Positions 1 to 8,876 of a stretch of DNA of 32,145 bases are shown piece after piece. How positions within the stretch are numbered: the first letter of the stretch is position 1; every line of letters begins with the position of its first letter. The stretch is taken from the NCBI GenBank assembly GCA_020048635.1, contig JAIFMF010000027.1, positions 1 to 32,145 on the forward strand, read 5' to 3'. This DNA comes from Desulfobacula sp. (GTDB taxonomy: Bacteria > Desulfobacterota > Desulfobacteria > Desulfobacterales > Desulfobacteraceae). The translations under genes and the position numbers were made by a program. The notes below the pieces were generated by a model. The model ran no database searches and was not told the DNA's origin. It saw nothing but the letters and a program-made list of their open reading frames with translations.

Positions 1-1
1 C

Positions 2-2686
2 GTATCCGTCCTGGAAGGCATCCGCCAGAATCTGGACAACCAGAAACATATTTTTATCCGGCCGTTTTTCAGCACCATCCAGTATGTCATGGCGGGCAAT
101 GACAGCGAAGGCCTTGCCCATGCCGCCATTGAAACCCGGGAAAAATATTTCCTGAAATGGAAAGAGGTCAGCCCTGAATTCAATGAAGACCATCCCTATC
201 TGCTGGAATTGACCCAACCTGTCCGGGACAGGGCCGATAAATATGATTACCTCCTGGATAAACAAATCGTTCAACTGTTGCACAAGGAGCGGTTCATCGA
301 ATTGCTGCACGATTTTATCGTCTATGACCGGGGGCAGAAAAAATTATGCAGGCCCAACCAGTATTTCGGCATTAAGGCGGCCCAGGATTTTATAAAACGA
401 AAGGAAGGCGGCATTGTCTGGCACACCCAGGGGAGCGGGAAAAGCCTGACCATGGTCTGGCTCACCAAATGGATACGGGAATACAATCCCAATGCCAGGG
501 TCCTGATCATCACGGACCGGGAAGAGCTGGACGAGCAGATTGAAAAAGTCTTCAAAGGGGTTCGGGAAGATATTTACCGAACCCGGAACGGAAAAGACCT
601 GCTCCATAAACTCAATGAGCCGTTACCGCTTTTGATGTGTTCCCTCATCCACAAATTCGGGGGCAGGGAAGAAGTGGATGAAACCGATGTGGACGCCTTT
701 GTGAGGGATCTGAACCGCGGCATTCCATCGGATTTTAAAGCCAAAGGCGATCTGTATATATTTGTGGACGAATGCCACCGGACCCAGACAGGCAAGCTGC
801 ATCTGGCCATGAAACAGTTTCTGCCGGATGCCTTATTTATCGGTTTTACAGGGACCCCGTTGTTAAAATCAGACAAACAGACCAGTCTCAAGGTCTTTGG
901 CCGGTATATCCACACCTATAAATTTGATGAGGCCGTAAACGACAAGGTGGTTCTGGATTTGCGGTATGAGGCCAGGGACATTGAGCAGAAAATCACATCC
1001 CCGGAAAAGATCGATGAATGGTTTGAACTCAAAACCCGCGGCCTTACCGATTTTGCCAAGATCGAGCTGAAACAGAAATGGGGAACTCTGAAAAAAGTCT
1101 TCAGCTCCAAATCCCGGCTGGAAAAAATCGTTCTGGATATCATGCTGGACATGGAGAAAAAAGAACGCCTGCAAAACGGCCGGGGCAATGCCATGCTGGT
1201 TTCAGACAGTATCTATAATGCCTGCCGGTATTATGAACTGTTTCAGGATGCAGGCCTGAAGAACACGGCGATTATCACCTCCTTTGTTCCCACCCATTCC
1301 GACATTAAGGGCGAAGAAACCGGAGAAGGGTATACGGAAAAACTTCAGCGATTTGAGATTTACCGGAAAATGCTGGCCGCCTATTTTAACGAAAATCCTG
1401 ATACAGCGCTCAGGAAGGTGGACCAGTTTGAAAAAGAGGTTAAAAAGAAGTTTGTGGAAGAACCCGCTCAAATGAAATTGCTGATTGTTGTGAATAAACT
1501 CCTCACCGGGTTTGATGCGCCGTCGGCCACTTATCTGTATCTGGATAAAAAACTCAAAGATCACGGGCTGTTCCAGGCCGTCTGCCGGGTCAACCGGCTG
1601 GACGGGGATGATAAGGAATATGGGTACATCATTGACTATATGGATCTATTTAAAAGTCTTGAGACGGCTTTTACGGATTATACCTCTGAGGTATTCAGCG
1701 GTTATGAAGCATCCGATATTGAAGGCCTGTTAAAGGACCGGCTGCAAAAAGGCAGGGAAAGGCTGGAGGATGCCCTGGAATCCATCAAGGCCTTGTGCGA
1801 ACCGGTTGACCCGCCCAGAGACACCCTGGCCCATATCCGATATTTCTGCGGAGCAGACACTAAAAATCCGGATAAGCTCAAAGATACCGAACCCAGAAGG
1901 GTTTCCCTGTACAAGCTGACCATCGCACTGATAAGGGCCTATGCCAATATCGCCGATGAAATGAATGCAGCAGGCTTTACCGACAAAGAAGCGGAACAGA
2001 TCCGGAACGACATCCGGCATTTTGAAATCCTGAGAAAAGAAATCCAGCTTGCAAGCGGGGATTATATTGATCTTAAGCAATTTGAGCCTGCCATGCGGTA
2101 TTTGATAGACAGCTATATCGGTGCTGAGGAAGGACGTTTGCTCGCTGATTTTGATGACATGAGTCTTGTGGAATTGCTGGTCAAAAAAGGAAAGGATGCC
2201 ATCCATGATCTGCCCGAAAATATCCGGAACAATAAGGAAGCCATGGCCGAAGTCATAGAGAACAACCTGCGGAAAGTCATCATTGAAGAACGCCCCACCA
2301 ACCCCATGTATTATGAAAAAATGAGCGTGCTTCTGGATGAGCTTATCCGGCAACGCAAACAAGCCGGTCTGGAATATGAACAATATCTGAAGAAAATCAT
2401 TGCCCTTTCCGGAAAAGTTCAGAAACCGGACACTGATCCTGAATATCCGTTTTCCTTGAATACAAATGCAAAACGGGCCTTGTATGATAACCTCGGCAAA
2501 AATGAAACCATTGCCAATGAACTGAACCACAGAATCCTGGCCACAAAGAAAGACGGGTGGCGAGACAATATACAAAAATCAAAAGCCGTCAAATATGTCA
2601 TAAAAGAAGTCTTTGACGAGTTTGATGTAAAACAGCCGGACCCGGAATACATCTTCAATCTGGTTAAAAATCAAAGAGATTATTAA
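2..2686 (+). CDS. hsdR: Type I restriction enzyme R subunit (HsdR), 5' end outside window
   Basis: ATP-dependent translocase/endonuclease subunit of a type I restriction-modification complex; it would act with HsdM and HsdS, which are not in this window. The reading frame is open from base 2, so the true start and the N-terminal nuclease domain lie upstream. Helicase motifs are visible: Walker A GSGKS (431-445), a Walker B of the form DECH (767-778), then GFTGTP (motif III region), and in the second RecA-like domain LLTGFDAP followed by QAVCRVNR (motif V/VI region). The C-terminal third is helical and charged, as in HsdR coupling domains. No frameshift or internal stop is seen in the visible 894 codons. 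The stop codon overlaps the next start (TAATG), which suggests translational coupling to the metallopeptidase gene. The family call is firm; whether the system is complete cannot be judged here. Confidence 0.93.
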   Translation, partial: VSVLEGIRQNLDNQKHIFIRPFFSTIQYVMAGNDSEGLAHAAIETREKYFLKWKEVSPEFNEDHPYLLELTQPVRDRADKYDYLLDKQIVQLLHKERFIELLHDFIVYDRGQKKLCRPNQYFGIKAAQDFIKRKEGGIVWHTQGSGKSLTMVWLTKWIREYNPNARVLIITDREELDEQIEKVFKGVREDIYRTRNGKDLLHKLNEPLPLLMCSLIHKFGGREEVDETDVDAFVRDLNRGIPSDFKAKGDLYIFVDECHRTQTGKLHLAMKQFLPDALFIGFTGTPLLKSDKQTSLKVFGRYIHTYKFDEAVNDKVVLDLRYEARDIEQKITSPEKIDEWFELKTRGLTDFAKIELKQKWGTLKKVFSSKSRLEKIVLDIMLDMEKKERLQNGRGNAMLVSDSIYNACRYYELFQDAGLKNTAIITSFVPTHSDIKGEETGEGYTEKLQRFEIYRKMLAAYFNENPDTALRKVDQFEKEVKKKFVEEPAQMKLLIVVNKLLTGFDAPSATYLYLDKKLKDHGLFQAVCRVNRLDGDDKEYGYIIDYMDLFKSLETAFTDYTSEVFSGYEASDIEGLLKDRLQKGRERLEDALESIKALCEPVDPPRDTLAHIRYFCGADTKNPDKLKDTEPRRVSLYKLTIALIRAYANIADEMNAAGFTDKEAEQIRNDIRHFEILRKEIQLASGDYIDLKQFEPAMRYLIDSYIGAEEGRLLADFDDMSLVELLVKKGKDAIHDLPENIRNNKEAMAEVIENNLRKVIIEERPTNPMYYEKMSVLLDELIRQRKQAGLEYEQYLKKIIALSGKVQKPDTDPEYPFSLNTNAKRALYDNLGKNETIANELNHRILATKKDGWRDNIQKSKAVKYVIKEVFDEFDVKQPDPEYIFNLVKNQRDY

Positions 2687-3402
2687 TGGAGCAGATCCTT
2701 ATCCGCAATATAAAAATCGATGTGGTTCGCAAAGACATCAAAAACATCCATCTGGCCGTTTATCCGCCAAGCGGAAGGGTGCGCATTGCAGCACCGAAAG
2801 ACATAAATGACGATACCATCCGCCTGTTTGCCGTTTCCAAATTAGGCTGGATCAAACAGCTCCAACGAAAATTTGAAGGCCAGGAAAGAATTCCCCCAAG
2901 AGAGTACAAAAACAGGGAGAGCCATTATTTCCAAGGCAGAAGATACCTGCTCAACATTATTGAAAAAGATGGGCCGCCCAAGGTCATCCTGAAAACCAAA
3001 ACTTATATTGACCTTTATTTAAGGCCGTTGACCCCGGTTAAAAAACGACATGAGATCATGACGGAATGGTATCGGGCGGAATTGAAACAACAAATTCCTG
3101 CAATCATTGAGAAATGGGAAAAACAACTGAATATAGGTGGGACCGGCTGGCAGGTCAAACAGATGAAAACCAAGTGGGGGTCCTGCAATATTGAAAAAAA
3201 AAGAATATGGGTCAATCTTGAGCTGGCAAAAAAGCCTTCCGGCTGCTTGGAATATATCATTGTGCATGAAATGGTTCACCTGATGGAACGGCATCACAAT
3301 GAACAATTTCTCTATTACATGGACAAATATCTGCCAAACTGGAAGCAGTTGAAATCAGAGTTAAACAAGCTGCCGGTAAGCCATGCGGATTGGAATTATT
3401 GA
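2686..3402 (+). CDS. YgjP/DUF45-type zinc metallopeptidase
   Basis: 238-residue soluble protein of the DUF45 (YgjP, M48-related) family, predicted zinc-dependent peptidases. Seen: the family signature TKWGSC near residue 163 and the zinc motif HEMVH at residues 194-198, followed by a histidine-rich stretch (ERHHNEQF) that could supply the third ligand. There is no signal peptide or membrane segment. Its ATG overlaps the hsdR stop codon by one base, so it is probably translated from the same mRNA. Genes of this family are often found beside type I restriction operons, but their role there is not known to me. A part in processing or turnover of the restriction complex is only a guess. Confidence 0.85.
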   Translation: MEQILIRNIKIDVVRKDIKNIHLAVYPPSGRVRIAAPKDINDDTIRLFAVSKLGWIKQLQRKFEGQERIPPREYKNRESHYFQGRRYLLNIIEKDGPPKVILKTKTYIDLYLRPLTPVKKRHEIMTEWYRAELKQQIPAIIEKWEKQLNIGGTGWQVKQMKTKWGSCNIEKKRIWVNLELAKKPSGCLEYIIVHEMVHLMERHHNEQFLYYMDKYLPNWKQLKSELNKLPVSHADWNY

Positions 3403-3403
3403 A

Positions 3404-3499
3404 TCAATACCGCCACTTCATGATACCAAGACCATAAATATTGGCCAGAAAGGCGATGGCGTAAAGGCTGATGATGGTAATCACAGGAATATCGCCATG
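3404..3499 (-). pseudogene. Possible C-terminal remnant of a membrane protein
   Basis: In the 172-bp gap between two convergent genes, the minus strand has a short open frame of 31 codons. It begins just after an in-frame TGA and has no usable start codon. It encodes a strongly hydrophobic segment (ISLYAIAFLANIYGLGIM) followed by the basic end KWRY and a stop, which is how a permease typically ends. I cannot name the parent family. It may be a degraded gene end or chance. Confidence 0.3.
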
Positions 3500-3574
3500 T
3501 CAACGGCCATTGCATATTTTCAGAAATATGCGGGTTCTCAGATCACCTGACAGCGCAGATCATGAAAAATCCGT

Positions 3575-4558
3575 TCAAAGGAATCTGGATGGTTCTGCCT
3601 GATTTTTTTGACCTGCTCTTCCACAAATGAACTCGTTTCCCATGTCTGCCAGGTTTCTGTAATATCCCAGGCGCCTTCCCAGGATAAAATGAATCTGATC
3701 CGCTTCATTCAAAGATAGGAATTGATCCAGGACGGTCAGCAGGCGATCCTTGTCCTGGGGCAGTTGACCCCGGACTTCAAGAAGCAGGTCCACACTGTGG
3801 TGGTTGGCATAATGGCTGGTGATACCGTCAAGGGTTGAGAGAAGCAGTCGCTGTTCTGCAATCATCTGGGTTTCCGTGGGCAGGGTGAATGTTTTTTCTG
3901 CCATTTGCCGGTCCAGACCGGAACCGGGTTTGACCCCGATGGTCAGGAGCCGGATATGGTTGGGGTTGATGATGTTCAGTACCTTTGCCGTTTCCATGGC
4001 ATGGATATCCGACAATTCCGTTCCCCCGAGCCCCAGGATGATGAACTGAGTCGTGTCCATTCCAACGTCTGCCGCCATGCGGGCGGATGTGATGATGGAT
4101 TCCGGGGTGATGCCTTTTTTGACTTTTTCAAGAACCTTTAGTGAGCCGGATTCCATGCCACAATAGAGTTTGTTCAGTCCGGCATCACAGATCTCCTTCA
4201 TGTCAGCGGGCGTTTTTTTCACCATGGTCTGGGCTCTGCCGTAGGAACTGATGCGCTTTAAAGAGGGGAAAGCCTCTTTCAGTGCAGTCAGGACATAAAG
4301 CAGATCCTTTGTTTTCATGACAAAACTGTCCCCGTCCTGGAGAAAGCAGGTTTCAAATGGATGTCCATCAAAATAGGCCTGGGCCGATAGAATATCTTTT
4401 TTGATTTCTTCCACGGTCCGTAGGGAAAATTTCATATCCTTATACAGAGAGCAGAAGGTGCAGCGGTTCCAGGGACAGCCCCGGGTGGTGCGGATCAAAA
4501 GGCTGTCGGCTTCATCTACGGGTCTGATGGGGCCTTGTTCAAAGGGTATGGAATTCAT
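3575..4558 (-). CDS. Radical SAM protein of unknown substrate
   Basis: 327-residue radical S-adenosylmethionine enzyme. The cluster-binding cysteines are in RGCPWNRCTFC (Cys28, Cys33, Cys36), a CX4CX2C spacing rather than the textbook CX3CX2C. Other uncharacterised radical SAM proteins share this RGC-x-WNRC-x-FC pattern. Further family features are a glycine-rich segment (ILGLGG) and an acidic YCGMESGS strand typical of the half TIM barrel. There is no cobalamin-binding or SPASM domain. The start is supported by GGAGG four bases upstream of the ATG. The gene stands alone, divergent from the exporter gene, so context does not suggest a substrate. The fold assignment is secure; the reaction is unknown. 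Confidence 0.85.
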   Translation of the reverse strand: MNSIPFEQGPIRPVDEADSLLIRTTRGCPWNRCTFCSLYKDMKFSLRTVEEIKKDILSAQAYFDGHPFETCFLQDGDSFVMKTKDLLYVLTALKEAFPSLKRISSYGRAQTMVKKTPADMKEICDAGLNKLYCGMESGSLKVLEKVKKGITPESIITSARMAADVGMDTTQFIILGLGGTELSDIHAMETAKVLNIINPNHIRLLTIGVKPGSGLDRQMAEKTFTLPTETQMIAEQRLLLSTLDGITSHYANHHSVDLLLEVRGQLPQDKDRLLTVLDQFLSLNEADQIHFILGRRLGYYRNLADMGNEFICGRAGQKNQAEPSRFL

Positions 4559-4696
4559 CGAGCCTCCAGGGAAATCAGGTTCAGGGTAAACTTAATGGAA
4601 AAAAGATAACCCTACCTGTGCCATTGTAAAGCCGATCCCCTGAATAATTCTTGATATTTGACCCGGAGTGGTGTATCCGGCAGTGTGTTTTAACCG

Positions 4697-5647
4697 ATGT
4701 CCCAAGAGAAAACGATGCTTGTATTAATTTCCATTGGTCTTCTGTCCGGCCTTTTTTTCAGCTCATCCTTTATTCTCAACCGCATGATGAGCCTTGAGGG
4801 AGGCCACTGGGTGTGGTCGGCAAGCCTCCGGTATGCCTTCATGATCCTTTTGCTGGCCGGGATGATCTCACTCTTCAAAGGCCCGGGCACCATCAGGGGG
4901 CTCATCCGGGTTTTTTTCAGGAACTGGAAATTCTGGACTCTTGCCGGCAGCATCGGTTTCGGCGGGTTTTATTCGCTTCTCTGCTTTGCTGCGGATTATT
5001 CACCCGGCTGGGTCATTGCCGCCACCTGGCAGATGACCATCATCGCCACCCTTGTGGTGCTGGTCGGATTTGGAAGGTCTTTTCCAAAAAAAATATGGAT
5101 GTTTTCTTTTGTTGTCTTTACCGGCGTTCTCATGATCAATCTGAACCATGCCCGGATGACCTCTGTCAAAGAAATCCTCATGGGAGCGATTCCGGTTCTC
5201 CTGGCTGCCTTCTGCTATCCTGTGGGAAATCAGGTCGTCTGGGAAGCCACCAGGGGAAACCCATCCCTGCCCAGGATTGACGACCCCCTGGTGCAGAACC
5301 CGTTTCACAAAGTCTTTTTAATGTCCCTGGGTTCCGTTCCCTTCTGGCTTCTGCTCATTGTCCTTGTCCGGCCGGGACTTCCTTCCCAGGGCCAGATGAT
5401 CCATACCTTTCTGGTGGCGGTTTTTTCCGGGGTCATTGCCACGAGCCTGTTTCTGGCAGCAAGAAATAAATCGGCAAGGCCCAGCGAGCTGGCTGCTGTG
5501 GATGCCACCCAGTCCAGCGAGGTCATCTTCGCCCTGATCGGTGAAATCTTCATCCTGAATTCGCCCTTGCCCGACGGAGTTTCCATGGCCGGGATGGTGC
5601 TTGTTTTTTTCGGACTGGCGTTGTTTATCCGATTCCAGGACCTGTGA
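4697..5647 (+). CDS. DMT-superfamily exporter (multidrug resistance efflux family, EmrE-like)
   Basis: 316-residue integral membrane protein with about ten hydrophobic segments spread over the whole length, as in ten-helix drug/metabolite transporters. The N-terminus (SGLFFSSSFILNR) and the segment GFGGFYSLLCFAADYSPGWV resemble the 'multidrug resistance efflux transporter' branch of the DMT superfamily. The substrate is unknown and the drug-resistance name is only a family label. No clear Shine-Dalgarno precedes the ATG at 4697. The ATG at 4715 has a weak AAGAG upstream, so the protein may be six residues shorter. The 3' end overlaps the convergent sbcC gene by 23 bp. Confidence 0.8.
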   Translation: MSQEKTMLVLISIGLLSGLFFSSSFILNRMMSLEGGHWVWSASLRYAFMILLLAGMISLFKGPGTIRGLIRVFFRNWKFWTLAGSIGFGGFYSLLCFAADYSPGWVIAATWQMTIIATLVVLVGFGRSFPKKIWMFSFVVFTGVLMINLNHARMTSVKEILMGAIPVLLAAFCYPVGNQVVWEATRGNPSLPRIDDPLVQNPFHKVFLMSLGSVPFWLLLIVLVRPGLPSQGQMIHTFLVAVFSGVIATSLFLAARNKSARPSELAAVDATQSSEVIFALIGEIFILNSPLPDGVSMAGMVLVFFGLALFIRFQDL

Positions 5648-8600
5648 GGGTGCTTTTTCCCCCTGAAACCGGCATAACGCTGATTCTTGTGCCGATCCTT
5701 TCCTTTAAGGCCGGGACATGGGAGATAATGCCGATGAGCTTGCCCTGCCGATGCAGCCCGGCCAAGGCTTCCAAGGCGGTTTCAAGGGCATCCTCATCCA
5801 GGGTGCCGAACCCTTCGTCCAGAAACAGGGAATCCACCCGGACCTTGCGGCTTGCCATATTGGAAAGACCCAAAGCCAAAGATAGGCTCACAATAAAGCT
5901 TTCGCCCCCGGACAGGTTTTTAGTGGAACGGATTTCACCGGCCTGGTAATTGTCCACGATGTTCAGCTCCAGGGGCTGAATCTCATCCCGGATCAGAAGA
6001 TAGCGGTCCGACATCTTTTCAAGCTGCCGGTTGGCATGGGCCACCATGACCTCAAAGGTCAGGCCCTGGGCAAAATTCCGGTATTTCTTGCCGTCGGCAG
6101 ACCCGATAAGCCCATGAAGGCTGTCCCATCTGGCGCATTCGGTTTTCTGAAGGTCAATGAGCTGTTTTTTCCGTGATAATTTTTCCTTAGCCGATGCATT
6201 GTCAAAGAGTTTCTGTTTGATGGCGCCGATTTCCTCCCCAAGGTTTTTCAGGGATTCCTGGATGGCAGCCGCTTCTTTTTTCAAGTCATCCGGCGATTGA
6301 TCCGTTAATTTTTTTTCCGTTTCAATCAAAAGCCGCTTTTCCCGGTCGTTTTTTCTTGCTGTAATTTCCATACTGCTTTGATCGAGCTTTCCCGCTCTTT
6401 CCGAGAGCCTCTGTCTTTCATCCGGGGAAAGCCTTAGGGAAAGAAAAACTTCCCCATTCTCAAAACCGGATGCCCGGCAGGTTTGAAGAAAAGACGCATC
6501 AAGGGAAACAAGTTCGGATTGACGTCTTTCCGTGGTTTCTTTCAGGGCTGCGATGCGGGTCATACCTTCCCTGAGGGCTTCTCTGATGCCATCCCGATCC
6601 TTTCTTGCGGTTTTGACCGATGTCTCGGCTTCTTCACCCTTTTTTTCCAGCCTTGCTTCTTCCGTATCCGGGATTTTGCCGCCATAGCATTGGATCCGGT
6701 CCGATGTCAGCCGTTCAACCTCTTTCTTTTGATCCACGCCCTTTGCCTTGACCTCGTTCACCCGGTCTTCAAGGGCTTGAATGACCTTATCCATTCCGGA
6801 TATCCCGGCCAGAAGCTCGATCTGCAGTTTCTCAATGCCGGTTTTTTGATCCCGGCGGTCCTGGAAATTTTTCTGCCGGGTTTTCAGGATTGCCATCAGA
6901 GCATCAGGACCTGTATCCGGAATCCTGTCAATGCCGAAGGGCTGAAGATTGAGGATAAGGGCCTCCTTTTGCCGGGCAAGCTCATCTGAAATTATGCGGA
7001 ACTCTTTTTCAGACCGCTCGATGGCGGTTTTGATGTCATCTTCCCGATGCTGAACCAGAACCCCTTGTTTCTCAGCTCCCATCAAGGCCAATCCCGAGGC
7101 TTTTTCCAGGGCTTCCCTGTCTTTCAACCGTTTTTCCAGATCTTCGGCCCTTTTTATCAGGCTTGAGAGAAGACTGATGTTTTCTTCTGTCTGATCCGCC
7201 TGAGGAATATGGCCCAGGGCAAAGGGGTGAAGCAATGACCCGCAAAGGGGACAGGGACTGTTGTCCTTTAAATTTTCCCGTTCCTGTTCAAGGCTCTGAA
7301 TCTTTCTTAAATAAGCCATCTCGCGCAGAAGGCCTTCATGCTCGGCCCGGTATTCCCTGAGCAGTCGGCCTTCCAAAAGAATTTCCATCTCTCTTTTTGT
7401 GTCGCCCACGGCTTTAAGGGAAGCATCATGCTTTTCTTTAAAACTTTGCCGGACATCGGCCTGCTGTTGACACTGCATCTTTGCTGCTTCGAGTGAGTGC
7501 TTAAGCCCGGACACCTCCTTTTTCATGGCTGCCTGTTTTTCCCCGGCGGCCTTAAGGGTCTTTACCTGCTCTGTGATCCCGGTGAGCCGGGTCAAAAGCT
7601 CGGCATCACCGCTATGGGTTAAAAGATAAGTGTTCACCTCTGAAAGTGTCTTCTCGGCCAGGGCCAGTTCCTGAGCTGTTTTTTTCCGAAGCTCTTTTTT
7701 CCCCGCAATCTCAGCTTCAATCGTCTGGTGTTCTTCGGCAAGGGTTTTTAAAAACGCTTTTTTTTCTGAAATCCGGAAATCCAGGGCCCTGACCTCTTTG
7801 ATCAGGGAGAGTTCCTTTTTCCCTTCCGCCTTAAATGAAAAGAGGTCCGATTCAGCTTTATCCAGGGCGATCTGTCTTATTTCAAGGGCTTTTTGCCTTT
7901 CAGGAATCAGGGCCTGTGTTTTTGAAAGGGCGTCAAGATCAGACTTCTGCTGATCCCGATGGGACTTAAGCGTGGCATAGAGGCTGTCCAGTTCTGCAGC
8001 TTTATTGGCCTCCTGTAATTTTTTGCGGTCCGACTCAAAGGCCTTTAATGCTGCGGAAAGTTTTTCCGACTCCGCCTCAATGGATAAAAGTTCGCTTTTG
8101 AGGGTATCCATCCCGGTCAGCCAGAGGATGGCAGCCTGAATTTTATTATTTTTCTGCCCTGATATTTTTTCTGATTCTTTTTTCTTTTCAAGGTCCTCAA
8201 GGATAAAAGTCTCTTCCTCATCGCTCAAGAGGATGATCCCGGTGGTTTCCGCCGTGAGAAGCGCCAGTTTTTTATGCTCATCGGTTTTTCTCAAATGAAC
8301 CAATTTTGAAATCTCACTGTAAACCGCCGTGCCCGTGATCTGTTCCAGAATGGGAGACCGGTCGTCCGGGGATGCGGCCAGAAATGCGGCAAATCCGCCC
8401 TGGGCAAGGAGCATGGACCGTGTAAACCGGATAAAATCCATGCCCGTGGCCTGTTCAATCCGTATTGCCACTTCCCGTTTGCCCGATTCCAGCACTTTGC
8501 CGGTGTCTGCGTCCGTGATCTCATGCTTTGCATCCTGGAGGTTGCCGTCGGGTTTTTGCCCGGCCCGTCTCTGGCTCCAGTGACATCTGAAACGCCCGGC

Positions 8601-8864
8601 CTGGGTTTCAAAGAAGACTTCGGCAAAGCATTCCCCGGTCCTGCGGGACATGACTTCGTTGCTGGTTTTGGTGATAAGATTCAAGCGCGGCGTTCTGCCG
8701 TAAAGGGCAAGGCAGACCGCATCCAGAAGGGTGGATTTCCCGGCGCCGGTGGGTCCGATGATAGCAAAAATCCCGTCCTGAACATATTCAGGTGCGGTAA
8801 AATCAATTTGCCACTGGCCATAAAGGGAGTTCAGGTTCTTAAATCTGAGACCCAGAATTTTCAC
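5625..8864 (-). CDS. sbcC: SbcC, ATPase subunit of the SbcCD nuclease
   Basis: 1079-residue SMC-like ATPase that pairs with SbcD to cleave DNA hairpins and process double-strand breaks in the cytoplasm. Seen: N-terminal Walker A GPTGAGKST (residues 37-45); two long coiled-coil arms rich in Lys, Glu, Leu and Ala; a central zinc-hook CPLC at about residues 538-541; and a C-terminal ABC signature NLSGGES near residue 980 followed by the Walker B SLFLDEGFGTLD. The length is normal for the family (about 1050). It begins 12 bp after sbcD, so the two are cotranscribed. The terminal 23 bp overlap the opposing exporter gene. Confidence 0.97.
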   Translation of the reverse strand: MKILGLRFKNLNSLYGQWQIDFTAPEYVQDGIFAIIGPTGAGKSTLLDAVCLALYGRTPRLNLITKTSNEVMSRRTGECFAEVFFETQAGRFRCHWSQRRAGQKPDGNLQDAKHEITDADTGKVLESGKREVAIRIEQATGMDFIRFTRSMLLAQGGFAAFLAASPDDRSPILEQITGTAVYSEISKLVHLRKTDEHKKLALLTAETTGIILLSDEEETFILEDLEKKKESEKISGQKNNKIQAAILWLTGMDTLKSELLSIEAESEKLSAALKAFESDRKKLQEANKAAELDSLYATLKSHRDQQKSDLDALSKTQALIPERQKALEIRQIALDKAESDLFSFKAEGKKELSLIKEVRALDFRISEKKAFLKTLAEEHQTIEAEIAGKKELRKKTAQELALAEKTLSEVNTYLLTHSGDAELLTRLTGITEQVKTLKAAGEKQAAMKKEVSGLKHSLEAAKMQCQQQADVRQSFKEKHDASLKAVGDTKREMEILLEGRLLREYRAEHEGLLREMAYLRKIQSLEQERENLKDNSPCPLCGSLLHPFALGHIPQADQTEENISLLSSLIKRAEDLEKRLKDREALEKASGLALMGAEKQGVLVQHREDDIKTAIERSEKEFRIISDELARQKEALILNLQPFGIDRIPDTGPDALMAILKTRQKNFQDRRDQKTGIEKLQIELLAGISGMDKVIQALEDRVNEVKAKGVDQKKEVERLTSDRIQCYGGKIPDTEEARLEKKGEEAETSVKTARKDRDGIREALREGMTRIAALKETTERRQSELVSLDASFLQTCRASGFENGEVFLSLRLSPDERQRLSERAGKLDQSSMEITARKNDREKRLLIETEKKLTDQSPDDLKKEAAAIQESLKNLGEEIGAIKQKLFDNASAKEKLSRKKQLIDLQKTECARWDSLHGLIGSADGKKYRNFAQGLTFEVMVAHANRQLEKMSDRYLLIRDEIQPLELNIVDNYQAGEIRSTKNLSGGESFIVSLSLALGLSNMASRKVRVDSLFLDEGFGTLDEDALETALEALAGLHRQGKLIGIISHVPALKERIGTRISVMPVSGGKSTLTGPGIG

Positions 8865-8876
8865 AATCTCTCCCCT

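Noticed and set aside
1730..2575. 281-codon minus-strand frame opposite hsdR
   Set aside because: Antisense shadow; Phe/Ile-rich composition mirrors Lys/Glu/Asp codons of hsdR.
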